In this document: positions 6,116 through 14,336 of the stretch, piece by piece
How the letters are laid out: each line of letters starts with the position of its first letter
Numbering within the stretch: the stretch's first letter is position 1
NCBI GenBank assembly: GCA_934675625.1
Contig: CAKURH010000072.1
Coordinates: forward strand, 1-18,560
Reading direction: 5' to 3'
From: an uncultured Kiritimatiellota bacterium
Lineage (GTDB): Bacteria > Verrucomicrobiota > Kiritimatiellia > RFP12 > UBA1067
Length of the DNA: 18,560 nt
Notes under the pieces: model-generated
Told to the model about the DNA's origin: nothing
Seen by the model: only the letters and a program-made list of their open reading frames with translations
Databases searched by the model: none
Position numbers and translations under genes: made by a program

Positions 6116-6168
6116 GGTTGAGAGGTTGTGAGGTGGAGAAGTTGAGAAGGTGAGAGGGTGAGAAAAGC
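6113..6168 (+). repeat. Degenerate tandem octamers between the two feoA genes
   Basis: Seven consecutive 8-bp purine-rich units (tgaggttg, agaggttg, tgaggtgg, agaagttg, agaaggtg, agagggtg, agaaaagc) starting at the feoA stop codon. Confidence 0.7.
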
Positions 6169-6190
6169 AAGGCGCTGAACAATTTGTCAG

Positions 6191-6216
6191 GCAGGACTTC
6201 TGAAGGTGAAGCCTGC
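6191..6216 (+). other. Hairpin in feoA-feoA intergenic RNA
   Basis: GCAGG-A-CTTC, loop TGAAGGT, then GAAG-CCTGC: nine base pairs with one bulged A. It lies 23 nt upstream of the second feoA start and has no T-tract, so it is not a standard terminator. It could be an mRNA processing or stability element (inference). Confidence 0.45.
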
Positions 6217-6239
6217 AACCACGAACAAGGAAAAAACGA

Positions 6240-6461
6240 ATGAAGACATTGAATGACATTCCCGTCGGGGCGACGACGCGCGTCGTCCGTCTTCACGGGG
6301 AAGGCGCCGTCAAGCGGCGCATCATGGACATGGGCATCACGAAGGGGGCCGAGGTCTCCGTGCGCAAGGTCGCGCCGCTCGGCGATCCCCTCGAGCTGAC
6401 CGTGCGCGGGTACGAGCTCTCGATCCGCAAGGGCGAGGCGGCGCTGATCGAGGTTGCGTGA
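6240..6461 (+). CDS. feoA: FeoA domain protein (second copy)
   Basis: A 73-residue FeoA protein. Seen: VKRRIMDMGITKGAEVSV and the classical ending DPLELTVRGYELSIRKGEA, which fits canonical FeoA (L-DMG-x-G-V, then DP-v-rGy-lsLr--EA) more closely than the first copy. The role is support of FeoB-driven Fe2+ uptake. An SD-like AAGGA is 12 nt upstream. It is followed 25 nt later by feoB. Two different FeoA proteins next to one FeoB suggest a heteromeric accessory module (inference). Confidence 0.93.
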   Translation: MKTLNDIPVGATTRVVRLHGEGAVKRRIMDMGITKGAEVSVRKVAPLGDPLELTVRGYELSIRKGEAALIEVA

Positions 6462-6486
6462 AATTTTTTTGAGGGAAGAATTAGTT

Positions 6487-8904
6487 ATGTCTAATAAAGT
6501 TAACGAAGGGAAAGTGCCGGCGTCGGGCGTGGTGAAGATCGCGCTCGCGGGCAACCCGAACTGCGGCAAGACAACGCTCTTCAATGCGCTGACGGGCTCG
6601 AACCAGTACGTCGGCAACTGGCCGGGCGTGACGGTCGAGAAGAAGGACGGCCTTCTCAAGGGCGACAAGTCGGTCGTCATCCAGGACCTGCCGGGCATCT
6701 ACTCGCTCTCGCCCTATTCGCTGGAGGAGAAGGTCTCGCGGCGGTATCTCGTCGAGGACTCGCCGTCGGCGATCCTGAACATCGTGGACGGCACGAACAT
6801 CGAGCGCAACCTCTACCTGACGACGCAGCTCGCCGAGCTGGGGCTGCCGATGGTGGTCGCGGTCAACATGATGGATCTCGTGCGCAAGAACGGCGACAAG
6901 ATCGACATGAAGCGCATCGCCGAGTCGCTCGGCTGCGAGGTGGTCGGCATCAGCGCCCAGCACAACGAGGGCGGCGTCGAGGCGGCGGAGCTCGCCGCGA
7001 AGCTCGCGCGTGAAGGCAAGAAGGGCGAAGTCCCCCACGTCTTCACCGGTCCCGTCGAGCACGCGATCGCCCACATCGAGGAGACGATCCAGGGCAAGGT
7101 CGACGCGCGCGCCATCCGCTGGTTCGCCGTCAAGGTGTTCGAGCGTGACGCCGAGATCATCGACATGCTCGGCCTCGACGAGAAGACGCGCCAGCACCTC
7201 GACGCGCACGTCCGCGACTGCGAGAAGGAGCTTGACGACGACGCCGAGTCGATCATCACGAACCAGCGCTACGACTTCATCAAGACGCTGGTCGGCAAGG
7301 CCGTCGCGAAGAAGCGCGGCGCGAAGACGCTGACGCTGTCGGACAAGATCGACAAGATCGTCACGAACAAGATCCTCGCGCTGCCGATTTTCATCGTCTC
7401 GCTCTGCGTGATGTGGTTCCTCGCCGTCTCGGACTGCGGGCCGGGCACGAAGCTCACCGACTGGGCGAACGACGGGTTCCTCGGCGACGGCTGGCATCTG
7501 CCGTTCACGATGCACGAGGTCGACGGCAAGGACTACGACACGGCGTGCGAAGACTTCGCGAAGGCGGAGGCGACGGTCGCGGCGTGGGAGGTCGGCGAGA
7601 AGACCGCGTCCATCGAGGACGAGGAGACCGGCGAGACGGCGGAGGAATGGGAAATCGACGAGGCGGCCTACAACGACGCCAAGAAGGTCGAGGAGCCGAA
7701 CCCGTCCGACTACGGCGTGTGGGTGCCGGGCATCGGCGCGCTCATCTCCGAGGCGCTGGAGAAGGTCGGCGCGTCCGACATGGTTTCCTCGCTCGTCAAC
7801 GACGGCGCGTGGGGCGGCGTCGCGACGGTGCTCGGCTTCGTGCCGGTGATCACGATCGTGTTCCTGTTCCTCGCGTTCCTGGAGGACTGCGGGTACATGG
7901 CGCGCGTCGCGTTCATCATGGACCGCCTCTTCCGCAAGTTCGGCCTGTCGGGCAAGTCGTTCATCCCGATGATCGTCGGCAAGGGCTGCGGCGTGCCGGC
8001 CGTCATGGCGGCGCGGACGATCGAGAACGAGCGTGACCGCCGCATGACGATCATCCTCGCGACGTTCATCCCGTGTGGCGCGAAGACGGTGATCATCGCG
8101 ATGTTCACGGCGATCTTCTTCCGCGAGATGTGGTACGTGGCGCCGCTCATGGACGTCATCGGCATCGCGATCATCGTCCTCGGCGGCATCGCGCTCAAGA
8201 AGTCCAGGGCGTTCGCGGGCGAGGCGGCCCCGTTCGTGATGGAGCTGCCGGCCTACCACCTGCCGACCGTGCGCGGCATCCTCATCCACACGTGGCAGCG
8301 CGTGAAGGGCTACATGCTCAAGGCGGGCGTGATCATCTTCCCGGCGTGCGTGTTCCTCTGGTTCATCATGCACTTCGACTGGTCGCTGAACCTGCTGGCG
8401 GACGAGGAGATCGAGCGTTCGATCCTGCACGACCTCGGCAGCTGGATCGCCTGGATCTTCGCGCCGCTCGGCTTCGGCACGTGGCAGGGTGCGGCGGCGA
8501 CGGTCTCGGCGGAGATCGCCAAGGAGCAGGCGACGGCGACGCTGGGCCTCGTCTCGGCGAACCTCGACGGCGCGACGACGGCGGCGAAGATCTCGGCCCT
8601 GTTCGGCGGCATGAGCGCGTTCCCGACGCTCGCGGCGTTCTCGTTCCTCGTGTTCAACCTGTTCGTCCCGCCGTGCATGGTCGCGATCGCGACGACCTTC
8701 CGCGAGATGGGCTCGCAGAAGTGGGGCTGGTTCGCGATGGCCTTCCAGCTCGCGGTCGGCTACGTGATCGCGCTCTCGGCCTACCAGATCGGCATCCTGA
8801 CCTGCGGCGGCGGCTTCGGCCTCTGGACGGCCGTGACGCTGGCAGTCGACGCGTTCGTCCTCTGGGCGATCTTCCGCCCGGGCCCGAAGGAGGTGGCGGC
8901 ATGA
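6487..8904 (+). CDS. feoB: Ferrous iron transport protein FeoB with acidic loop insertion
   Basis: An 805-residue inner-membrane Fe2+ transporter with an N-terminal G-protein domain. Seen: G1 GNPNCGKT (22-29), G2 region VGNWPGVTVEKK, G3 DLPG (67-70), G4 NMMD (127-130), G5 near ISAQ; then the helical spacer and the membrane domain with LEDCGYMARVAFIMDR, GKGCGVPAVMAARTI and the conserved Cys in FIPCGAKT. Between the first membrane helix and LGFVPVITIVFLFLAFLEDCG lies an unusual acidic, Glu/Asp-rich stretch (about residues 345-410, nt 7519-7716). The ATG at 6487 is preferred over an upstream in-frame start because a purine-rich SD (GAGGGAAG, near 6470) fits it. It overlaps the next gene by ATGA. 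Confidence 0.97.
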   Translation: MSNKVNEGKVPASGVVKIALAGNPNCGKTTLFNALTGSNQYVGNWPGVTVEKKDGLLKGDKSVVIQDLPGIYSLSPYSLEEKVSRRYLVEDSPSAILNIVDGTNIERNLYLTTQLAELGLPMVVAVNMMDLVRKNGDKIDMKRIAESLGCEVVGISAQHNEGGVEAAELAAKLAREGKKGEVPHVFTGPVEHAIAHIEETIQGKVDARAIRWFAVKVFERDAEIIDMLGLDEKTRQHLDAHVRDCEKELDDDAESIITNQRYDFIKTLVGKAVAKKRGAKTLTLSDKIDKIVTNKILALPIFIVSLCVMWFLAVSDCGPGTKLTDWANDGFLGDGWHLPFTMHEVDGKDYDTACEDFAKAEATVAAWEVGEKTASIEDEETGETAEEWEIDEAAYNDAKKVEEPNPSDYGVWVPGIGALISEALEKVGASDMVSSLVNDGAWGGVATVLGFVPVITIVFLFLAFLEDCGYMARVAFIMDRLFRKFGLSGKSFIPMIVGKGCGVPAVMAARTIENERDRRMTIILATFIPCGAKTVIIAMFTAIFFREMWYVAPLMDVIGIAIIVLGGIALKKSRAFAGEAAPFVMELPAYHLPTVRGILIHTWQRVKGYMLKAGVIIFPACVFLWFIMHFDWSLNLLADEEIERSILHDLGSWIAWIFAPLGFGTWQGAAATVSAEIAKEQATATLGLVSANLDGATTAAKISALFGGMSAFPTLAAFSFLVFNLFVPPCMVAIATTFREMGSQKWGWFAMAFQLAVGYVIALSAYQIGILTCGGGFGLWTAVTLAVDAFVLWAIFRPGPKEVAA

Positions 8905-9059
8905 ACGCCGGTTCCGTCGCCATTCTCGCGCTCGTCCTCGCCCTTGCCGCGCTCGCCGTCTGGCGGGCGTGGAAGAAGGGGGCCCCGTGCGAGTGCGGCG
9001 GCAGCCGAAAGCTCTGCGGCGGTGGCTGCTGTCACTGCGGGGACAAGGGCAGGAAGTAA
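8901..9059 (+). CDS. FeoB-associated Cys-rich membrane protein
   Basis: A 52-residue protein with one N-terminal membrane helix (about residues 5-22), a short basic stretch (WRAWKKG) and a Cys-rich tail CECGGSRKLCGGGCCHCG. This matches the FeoB-associated Cys-rich membrane protein family, small single-span proteins encoded directly after feoB. The ATG overlaps the feoB TGA (ATGA), implying translational coupling. A role in Fe2+ or redox handling at the transporter is likely but unproven. The tail resembles the Cys-rich head of the kinase-like protein at 961-2394. Confidence 0.85.
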   Translation: MNAGSVAILALVLALAALAVWRAWKKGAPCECGGSRKLCGGGCCHCGDKGRK

Positions 9060-9140
9060 ATAAAATTCCCATTCGATTTGGCAAAGCCAAAAAACAAACA
9101 AAAAATAAGACAAGACTAATAAAATAAGTCAAAACTAACA

Positions 9141-10055
9141 ATGAACTCAAAGCACATCATGACAACGATCGCCTGTGCAGCCGCGTTCTGCGGCAGCGTT
9201 CGGGCGGAAACGGAAGCGAAGGAAAACGAAGACCATGGCCTGAACTGGGCCATGGGCGAAGGCGTGACGTTCGGCGAGACCTCCATCGTCTCGGCCGAAG
9301 TCGGCCTCGCGTTCGACTCCAAGTTTCTGAGCTACGGCCTCGTGGACAACAACGACCCGATTCTCACCCCGTCGGCGGCGCTCACGTTCTTCGACTGGGT
9401 GACGTTCAGCGTCGAGTCGATCTTCGACACCACGCGCTACGGCGAAAAGGCCGGCTATCGCAATCACGCCTTCCGGTATCAAGAACTCGACCCCGGCGTG
9501 GCGATTGGCCATGCGTTTGGGCCGGACGAAGGTCTGCCGACGACAATCGAGTTTGAACTCGGCTATATGTACGAGCAGCATCCGCGGATCGTCGATGACG
9601 ATACCCAGTTCATCACCTTCTCGATCGGCCTGCCCGATCTCTGGTTCGAGCCGACGTTCTCCTACGAGCGCGACATCGACCGCGACGAGGGCACCTACCT
9701 CAACCTCGAAATCGGCCACACGTTCTCGATCGTCGAGGGGACGGAAGAGGGCGATGACGACATCCTCTCGTTCCGCGTCTCCCTCGCGCAGGGCTGGGGC
9801 GACCAGCGCCGCGTCACGGCCTACCTCGGCGAAGCAGGCGACGGCTACGATGAGGCGTGCCTGATGGACACCTGCCTCAAGGGCGAACTCACGTGGAACA
9901 TCACGGACGGCGTGTCGCTCGGCGCGTATCTCGCCTACTACGACTACCTGTTCGACTCGTCGGCGCGTGACGCGGCGTCGGCTTACGAGGGCACGGAGGC
10001 CTATTCGGAAAGCTACAATTTCGTCACGGGCGTTTCAATTGCCATCGCGTTTTGA
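9141..10055 (+). CDS. Predicted outer-membrane beta-barrel protein
   Basis: A 304-residue protein of no family I can name. Seen: a signal peptide (about residues 1-22, ending GSVRA), then alternating amphipathic strands (AEVGLAFDSKFLSYGLV, ALTFFDWVTFSVESIF, EFELGYMYEQH, WFEPTFSYERDI, LNLEIGHTF, SFRVSLAQGW, ELTWNITDGVSLGAYLAYYD, NFVTGVSIAIAF) and a C-terminal Phe, as expected for a BAM-inserted barrel. It is acidic overall. It follows the feo operon after an 81-nt A-rich gap with no SD, so a role in iron acquisition is only suggested by position. A strong terminator follows. Confidence 0.75.
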   Translation: MNSKHIMTTIACAAAFCGSVRAETEAKENEDHGLNWAMGEGVTFGETSIVSAEVGLAFDSKFLSYGLVDNNDPILTPSAALTFFDWVTFSVESIFDTTRYGEKAGYRNHAFRYQELDPGVAIGHAFGPDEGLPTTIEFELGYMYEQHPRIVDDDTQFITFSIGLPDLWFEPTFSYERDIDRDEGTYLNLEIGHTFSIVEGTEEGDDDILSFRVSLAQGWGDQRRVTAYLGEAGDGYDEACLMDTCLKGELTWNITDGVSLGAYLAYYDYLFDSSARDAASAYEGTEAYSESYNFVTGVSIAIAF

Positions 10056-10116
10056 TTTTCTCGGTCACACGCACACATGATCCGAGGGAAAAATCCTGTT
10101 GGTGGTTACAGCGGGT

Positions 10117-10150
10117 CCCCGGTTCCGGACGTTCCGGACCGGGGCTTTTC
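10117..10150 (+). terminator. Rho-independent terminator after the outer-membrane protein gene
   Basis: CCCCGG-T-TCCGGA, loop CGT, TCCGGA-CCGGGG followed by CTTTTC: a 12-bp GC-rich stem with one bulged T. It isolates dnaA from upstream transcription. Confidence 0.85.
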
Positions 10151-10164
10151 ATTTCATCCCAACA

Positions 10165-10189
10165 CTTATCAACACGAAATGTTGATAAG
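10165..10189. promoter_or_regulatory. Inverted pair of DnaA-box-like nonamers upstream of dnaA
   Basis: CTTATCAACA-CGAAA-TGTTGATAAG, a perfect 10-bp inverted repeat with a 5-nt spacer. Each half contains TTATCAACA, one mismatch from the classical DnaA box TTATCCACA. Its position 48 nt before the dnaA -10 fits DnaA autoregulation and/or an upstream origin half. Confidence 0.65.
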
Positions 10190-10236
10190 TTGAAGATATG
10201 CGTTGATTTCTATTTTCCCACACTTCGCCATTTTTA

Positions 10237-10245
10237 TGGTATTAT
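10237..10245 (+). promoter_or_regulatory. dnaA promoter, extended -10
   Basis: TGG-TATTAT. Transcription is predicted to start near 10252, giving a short leader with SD-like AAAAAGAG before the ATG at 10275. No clear -35. Confidence 0.55.
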
Positions 10246-10274
10246 GAGCAACTTGAAGTTGAAGAGAAAAAGAG

Positions 10275-11693
10275 ATGAACGAAACGATTGACATCAAATC
10301 GAAAGAAACGTGGGAAATGGTTAAGAGGATTTACCTTTCCACGTTGTCTTCTGCCGAAGAGCGCGGCCAAGTCGAACGCTACTTTTCAACAATTACGTCC
10401 GTCACGCGCGAAAATGGCCTTTTCGTCATCACGCTCACGAATGCCTACACGGCTGACTTTTTGCGCGACAAGTATTCCGACAAGCTGAAGAAGTGCCTTG
10501 AACTCGTCTCGTCAGACACCCCGGTCGGCATTGAGTTCCGTCACAGCGAAAGGGCCAAGCCGCCGATCGTCATTCCGACGGAATCGGTTGCACCGCATGC
10601 CGACGCGCCGTCAAAGGCTCATCCGAAAGCGGCGATGGCCTCGACGATGCCGCTCAACGAAGACTACACGTTCGACAACTTCGTGCGCGGCTCGTCGAAC
10701 AGCTGGGCGCTCGCCGCCGCGCAGGGCGTCGTCGCGAATCCCGGCAAGAGCGGCTACAATCCGCTGTTCATTCACGGCGGCACGGGCCTCGGCAAGACGC
10801 ACCTCATGCAGGCGATCGGCAATGAGCTGAAGAAGAAGAACCCTGCGCTCAACATCTGCTACCTGACGGCCGAAACGTTCCTGCACGAATACGTCAACGC
10901 GCTGCAGAACGGCACTACCGAAAACTTCCGCAAGCGCTACCGCAAGATGGACTTGCTGATGGTCGACGACGTGCAGTTTCTCCAGAAGGGCAAGCAGTGC
11001 CAGGAAGAGTTCTTCAACACGTTCAACGTCCTTCAGCAGGCGCATAGCCAGATCGTCATGACGTCCGACGTCGCGCCGAAGAACCTGCCGTCCATCGAGG
11101 CGCGCCTCATCTCGCGTTTCGAGGGCGGCATGGTGCAGGAAATCGAGTCGCCGAACTACGAGACGCGTCTCGCGATTCTGAAGAAGAAATCCGAGTCGAT
11201 GGTGCCGCGCATCCCCGACAACGCGCTGGAGTTCATCGCCGACACGATCAAGAGCCACGTGCGCGCGATGGAAGGGGCCTTGAACCGCGTCCACATGTTT
11301 CGACAGATCGAATCGACGACACCACTGACGAACGATATCCTGACGCACATCCTGAAGGAATACATCGAAAAGGAGAAATCGCTGCGCAGTCTCACGATCA
11401 AGGAGATCCAGCAGTCCGTCGCGAAGAAATACAGCGTTTCAATTGATCAGATACTGTCCGCCGAGCGAACGCAGTCGCTCGTCACGCCGCGCCAGATGGC
11501 CATGTACATCTCGCGCAAGTACACGACGAAGAGCCTGCCGGAGATTGCGCAGTCATTCGAGAAGACGCACGCGACGATTCTCCACGGCGTCCGAAACATC
11601 GAAAAACGGCTCGATGTCGAACCCGATCTCAAGTCGGAACTGAACGAAATTCTCGCCGAATTCGGCTGTTCCATCAAGGACAACTTCAATTGA
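10275..11693 (+). CDS. dnaA: Chromosomal replication initiator protein DnaA
   Basis: A 472-residue AAA+ initiator that binds DnaA boxes and opens oriC. Seen: domain I (residues about 8-85), a linker of about 40 residues, AAA+ start at DYTFDNFVRGSSNSWALAAA, Walker A GGTGLGKTHL (168-177), Walker B MVDDVQFL (DD at 231-232), and domain IV with RQMAMYISRKYTTKSLPEIA. The DNA-recognition signature is FEKTHATILHG (from Phe428), one residue shorter than the usual FGGRDHTTVLHA and lacking the R-D-H-T-T core apart from H and the last T. The start has an SD-like purine run. The gene lies between DnaA-box-like sites on both sides and is followed 266 nt later by dnaN. Confidence 0.98.
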   Translation: MNETIDIKSKETWEMVKRIYLSTLSSAEERGQVERYFSTITSVTRENGLFVITLTNAYTADFLRDKYSDKLKKCLELVSSDTPVGIEFRHSERAKPPIVIPTESVAPHADAPSKAHPKAAMASTMPLNEDYTFDNFVRGSSNSWALAAAQGVVANPGKSGYNPLFIHGGTGLGKTHLMQAIGNELKKKNPALNICYLTAETFLHEYVNALQNGTTENFRKRYRKMDLLMVDDVQFLQKGKQCQEEFFNTFNVLQQAHSQIVMTSDVAPKNLPSIEARLISRFEGGMVQEIESPNYETRLAILKKKSESMVPRIPDNALEFIADTIKSHVRAMEGALNRVHMFRQIESTTPLTNDILTHILKEYIEKEKSLRSLTIKEIQQSVAKKYSVSIDQILSAERTQSLVTPRQMAMYISRKYTTKSLPEIAQSFEKTHATILHGVRNIEKRLDVEPDLKSELNEILAEFGCSIKDNFN

Positions 11694-11959
11694 CATCCAT
11701 TCGACGAACTGACGACAGGCTGAAGACAACTCGACAGAATATGAACAGGCATGAACAGCAACAAAAGACAGTCAACCTTTCTCTTCACCCTGTCACTTTC
11801 TTGTCGACAGTTCAAAAGCCTCTGAACACCAATGAAAAAAGGGCTGCCAGCGAGTTATCCACATTATCGACAAACCTATTATTAGTTTAATACACTCTAT
11901 CCTTAATTAGTATTATTTGATACAATTCACGCACACGCACATTTAAGAAGGATCAAACC
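11694..11959. other. Candidate oriC (dnaA-dnaN intergenic region)
   Basis: A 266-nt gap with two directly abutting nonamers, TTATCCACA (11855-11863, a perfect classical DnaA box) and TTATCGACA (11864-11872), followed by about 60 nt of very AT-rich sequence (11873-11930) that could be the unwinding element. The dnaN promoter lies at its end. Nothing coding is seen in it. Confidence 0.6.
11918..11926 (+). promoter_or_regulatory. dnaN promoter, extended -10
   Basis: TGA-TACAAT. The transcript is predicted to start near 11933, with SD AAGAAGGA (11945-11952) before the ATG at 11960. Confidence 0.55.
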
Positions 11960-13054
11960 ATGAAATTCAAGATTATCCGCTCCAAGTTCCTCGAAGGACT
12001 GAAGTCCGTCCAGAACATCGTCGCCGGCAAGGGTTCGCTGCCGATTCTCCAGAATGTGCTTCTGGAGGCGCGCGGCACGGAACTCACCATGACGACGACC
12101 GACCTCGACATCTCGATCAAGGCCGTCTGCCCGTGCGAAGTCGCGGACGCGGGCAGCACGACGATTCCCGTGAAGCTGCTCTTCAACGCGATCTCGAAGG
12201 TCGCCGAGGGCGAGGTCGAAGTCGAGACGGACGCGAAAGACCGCGCGACGATCTGCGCGGGCAACGCGAAGTTCAAGTTCGCCGGGCTTCCCGAGTCGGA
12301 GTTTCCGAAGCTGCCGCAGGACGAGGAGGCGTTTGGCTACACGATTCAGCAGGCGACGTTCCGCGACATGCTGCGCAAGGTCTCCTACGCGGCGAGCCAG
12401 GACGACACGCGGCGGACGCTGAAGGGCGTTCTCCTGAGCTTCAAGGACGCGAAGCTCACGATGGTCGCGACGGACGGCCGCCGCCTCGCGCTCGTCGAGC
12501 AGGAAATCGAGTTTCCGAAGGACGCCGAGAAGGACATCGTTCTGCCGTCCAAGGCCGTGGGCGAACTTCAGCGTTCGCTGAACGGCGACACGGAACTCTC
12601 GATGATGGTTCAGAAGTCGCAGATCTGCTTCAAGCTCGACAACCTGATGATCTACTCGAAGCTGATGGACGACGCCTACCCGAACTATCGGCAGGTGATT
12701 CCCGTCGACACGAAGGAGCACATTGAGGTTGATCGCCAGCTGCTTCTGGACGCGCTCGATCGCGCGAGCGTCATGACGATGGACGAGGCGCACTCGACGA
12801 AGCTCATCTTCTCGGAGGGCAAGCTGACCGTGACGTCTGCCGCGTCCGACATCGGCGAGGCGAAGGACGAAGTGCCGATCAAGTACGCAGGCGAGAAGAT
12901 CGAGATCATGTTCAATCCGTCCTACGTGATGGACTGCCTGAAGTCGATTGACGACGATGAAGTGAGCATGAATCTCTCTGACGGGCATTCGCCGGCGGTG
13001 ATCAAGTGCTCGATCCCGTTCCTCTACGTCCTGATGCCGCTCCGCATCAGCTGA
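11960..13054 (+). CDS. dnaN: DNA polymerase III beta subunit (sliding clamp) DnaN
   Basis: A 364-residue ring-forming processivity clamp. Seen: the N-terminal clamp signature MKFKIIRSKFLEGLKSVQNI and SLPILQNVLLEA, TTDLDISI; second domain RKVSYAASQDDTRRTLKGVL and VATDGRRLALVE; third domain NYRQVIP, and the C-terminal FLYVLMPLRIS that matches the canonical YVVMPMRL ending. The length is normal for the family. It heads an operon with an RlmL-like methyltransferase (40 nt gap) and a coiled-coil protein. recF, often next to dnaN, is absent here. Confidence 0.98.
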   Translation: MKFKIIRSKFLEGLKSVQNIVAGKGSLPILQNVLLEARGTELTMTTTDLDISIKAVCPCEVADAGSTTIPVKLLFNAISKVAEGEVEVETDAKDRATICAGNAKFKFAGLPESEFPKLPQDEEAFGYTIQQATFRDMLRKVSYAASQDDTRRTLKGVLLSFKDAKLTMVATDGRRLALVEQEIEFPKDAEKDIVLPSKAVGELQRSLNGDTELSMMVQKSQICFKLDNLMIYSKLMDDAYPNYRQVIPVDTKEHIEVDRQLLLDALDRASVMTMDEAHSTKLIFSEGKLTVTSAASDIGEAKDEVPIKYAGEKIEIMFNPSYVMDCLKSIDDDEVSMNLSDGHSPAVIKCSIPFLYVLMPLRIS

Positions 13055-13094
13055 GAGGATTGTGCGTCACATCAAGGTCAAAGGGTAAGCCGAA

Positions 13095-14336
13095 ATGAAA
13101 ATCTGGACGGACAAGAACTATCCGATCATCATCTCCTGCGCAAAGGAACTCTCGTGCTGGACGGAGATTGAGGTTCGCGACATGGGCTACAAGCCCATCG
13201 AGGTGACGGAGAACACGGTCGTCGTGCGCGGCGCGATGCGCGACGTCATGCGCCTGAACCTGCAGCTGCGGACGGCGCACCGCGTTCTCGTGCCGCTTCT
13301 GCGCACGACCTGCCGCAACATCAAGGATCTCTACCAGTCGGTCTATTCGATTGACTGGGAAAACCTGCTCGATGCGGACGGTTACTTTTCCGTGTCGTCG
13401 ATTGTCCACAACTACACGATTCGCGACACGCGCATTCCGTCCCTCTACACGAAGGACGCGATTGCCGACCGCATGCGCGACAAGTGCCAGCGGCGTCCCG
13501 ATTCCGGCGGCGAGAACATCGGCGCGGCTGTTTTCGTCTACTGGGAGGAAGACGAGGTCATCATCTATCTCGACACGTCCGGCGAGCCGCTGTCGAAGCG
13601 CGGCTACCGCAAGATTCCCGGCTCGGCCCCCCTGCAGGAAACGCTCGCGGCGGCCTGCATCATGGCCTTGGGCTGGAAGCCGAATACGCCGTTCCTCTCG
13701 CCGATGTGCGGCAGCGGAACGCCCGCCATCGAAGCCGCGATGATGGCGATGAACAAGGCCCCCGGTTCGCTGAAGGGGCACTTCGCGTTTCAGTCCATCA
13801 AGGGCTACGACCGCATCATCCCCGGCGAGTCCGCGCCGAACGTCGCGCCGCGTCAACGCGCCGGGGCCACGCCGGAGCAGCTGTGGAAGGAAATGATTCT
13901 GGAGGCGAAGTCGAAGGAGACGACGAACGGCTTGCCGCCGATCATTGCCACGGACATTTCGCCAGAGGCCATTGAGAATGCGCACTCGAACGCGATTGCC
14001 GCCGGTGTCGCGCCCTACATCACGTTCAAGGCGTGTGACTTCGCCGAGACGCCTGTTCCCGAACAGAAGGGCTGCATCTTCTTCAATCCCGAATACGGCA
14101 TCCGCCTCGGCGACCCGAAGGAACTTGCGCCCGTCTACGAGCGCATTGGCACGTTCATGCACGAGAAGTGCCGTGGCTACATGGGCGGACTCATCACGGG
14201 CAATCCGGAGCTGTCCCATCTCGTGAATCTTTACTACCGTACGCGGATTCCGTTTTTCAACGGGCCGATTGACTGCCGTCTCTTCCTCTATGAAGGGTGC
14301 GAGCTGAAAGGAGAACATGTCAATGGACATCAGTGA
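13095..14336 (+). CDS. rlmL: THUMP-domain class I SAM-dependent RNA methyltransferase (RlmL/YpsC type)
   Basis: A 413-residue protein related to the N-terminal (RlmL) half of E. coli RlmKL, which methylates a 23S rRNA guanine at N2. Seen: an N-terminal ferredoxin-like/THUMP region (residues about 1-160, with ELSCWTEIEVRDMGYKPIEV and FVYWEEDEVIIYLDTSG), the linker GYRKIPGSAPLQETLAAA, SAM motif I SPMCGSGTPAIEAA (about 200-213), motif DISPEAIENAHSNA, and the catalytic motif IV NPEYGIR (Asn331), where NPPYGxR is usual. It is translated 40 nt downstream of dnaN with SD-like AAAGGG. The exact rRNA target is inferred from family only. The 3' end overlaps the next gene by 20 nt. Confidence 0.85.
   Translation: MKIWTDKNYPIIISCAKELSCWTEIEVRDMGYKPIEVTENTVVVRGAMRDVMRLNLQLRTAHRVLVPLLRTTCRNIKDLYQSVYSIDWENLLDADGYFSVSSIVHNYTIRDTRIPSLYTKDAIADRMRDKCQRRPDSGGENIGAAVFVYWEEDEVIIYLDTSGEPLSKRGYRKIPGSAPLQETLAAACIMALGWKPNTPFLSPMCGSGTPAIEAAMMAMNKAPGSLKGHFAFQSIKGYDRIIPGESAPNVAPRQRAGATPEQLWKEMILEAKSKETTNGLPPIIATDISPEAIENAHSNAIAAGVAPYITFKACDFAETPVPEQKGCIFFNPEYGIRLGDPKELAPVYERIGTFMHEKCRGYMGGLITGNPELSHLVNLYYRTRIPFFNGPIDCRLFLYEGCELKGEHVNGHQ

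Noticed and set aside
6481..9150. 889-codon open frame on the minus strand opposite feoB
   Set aside because: Arg/Asp/Glu-rich composition is typical of antisense reading of a GC-rich gene; feoB on the plus strand has full family motifs.
10052..10291. 79-codon plus-strand frame before dnaA
   Set aside because: Covers the terminator, the inverted DnaA-box pair and the dnaA promoter; no family resemblance.
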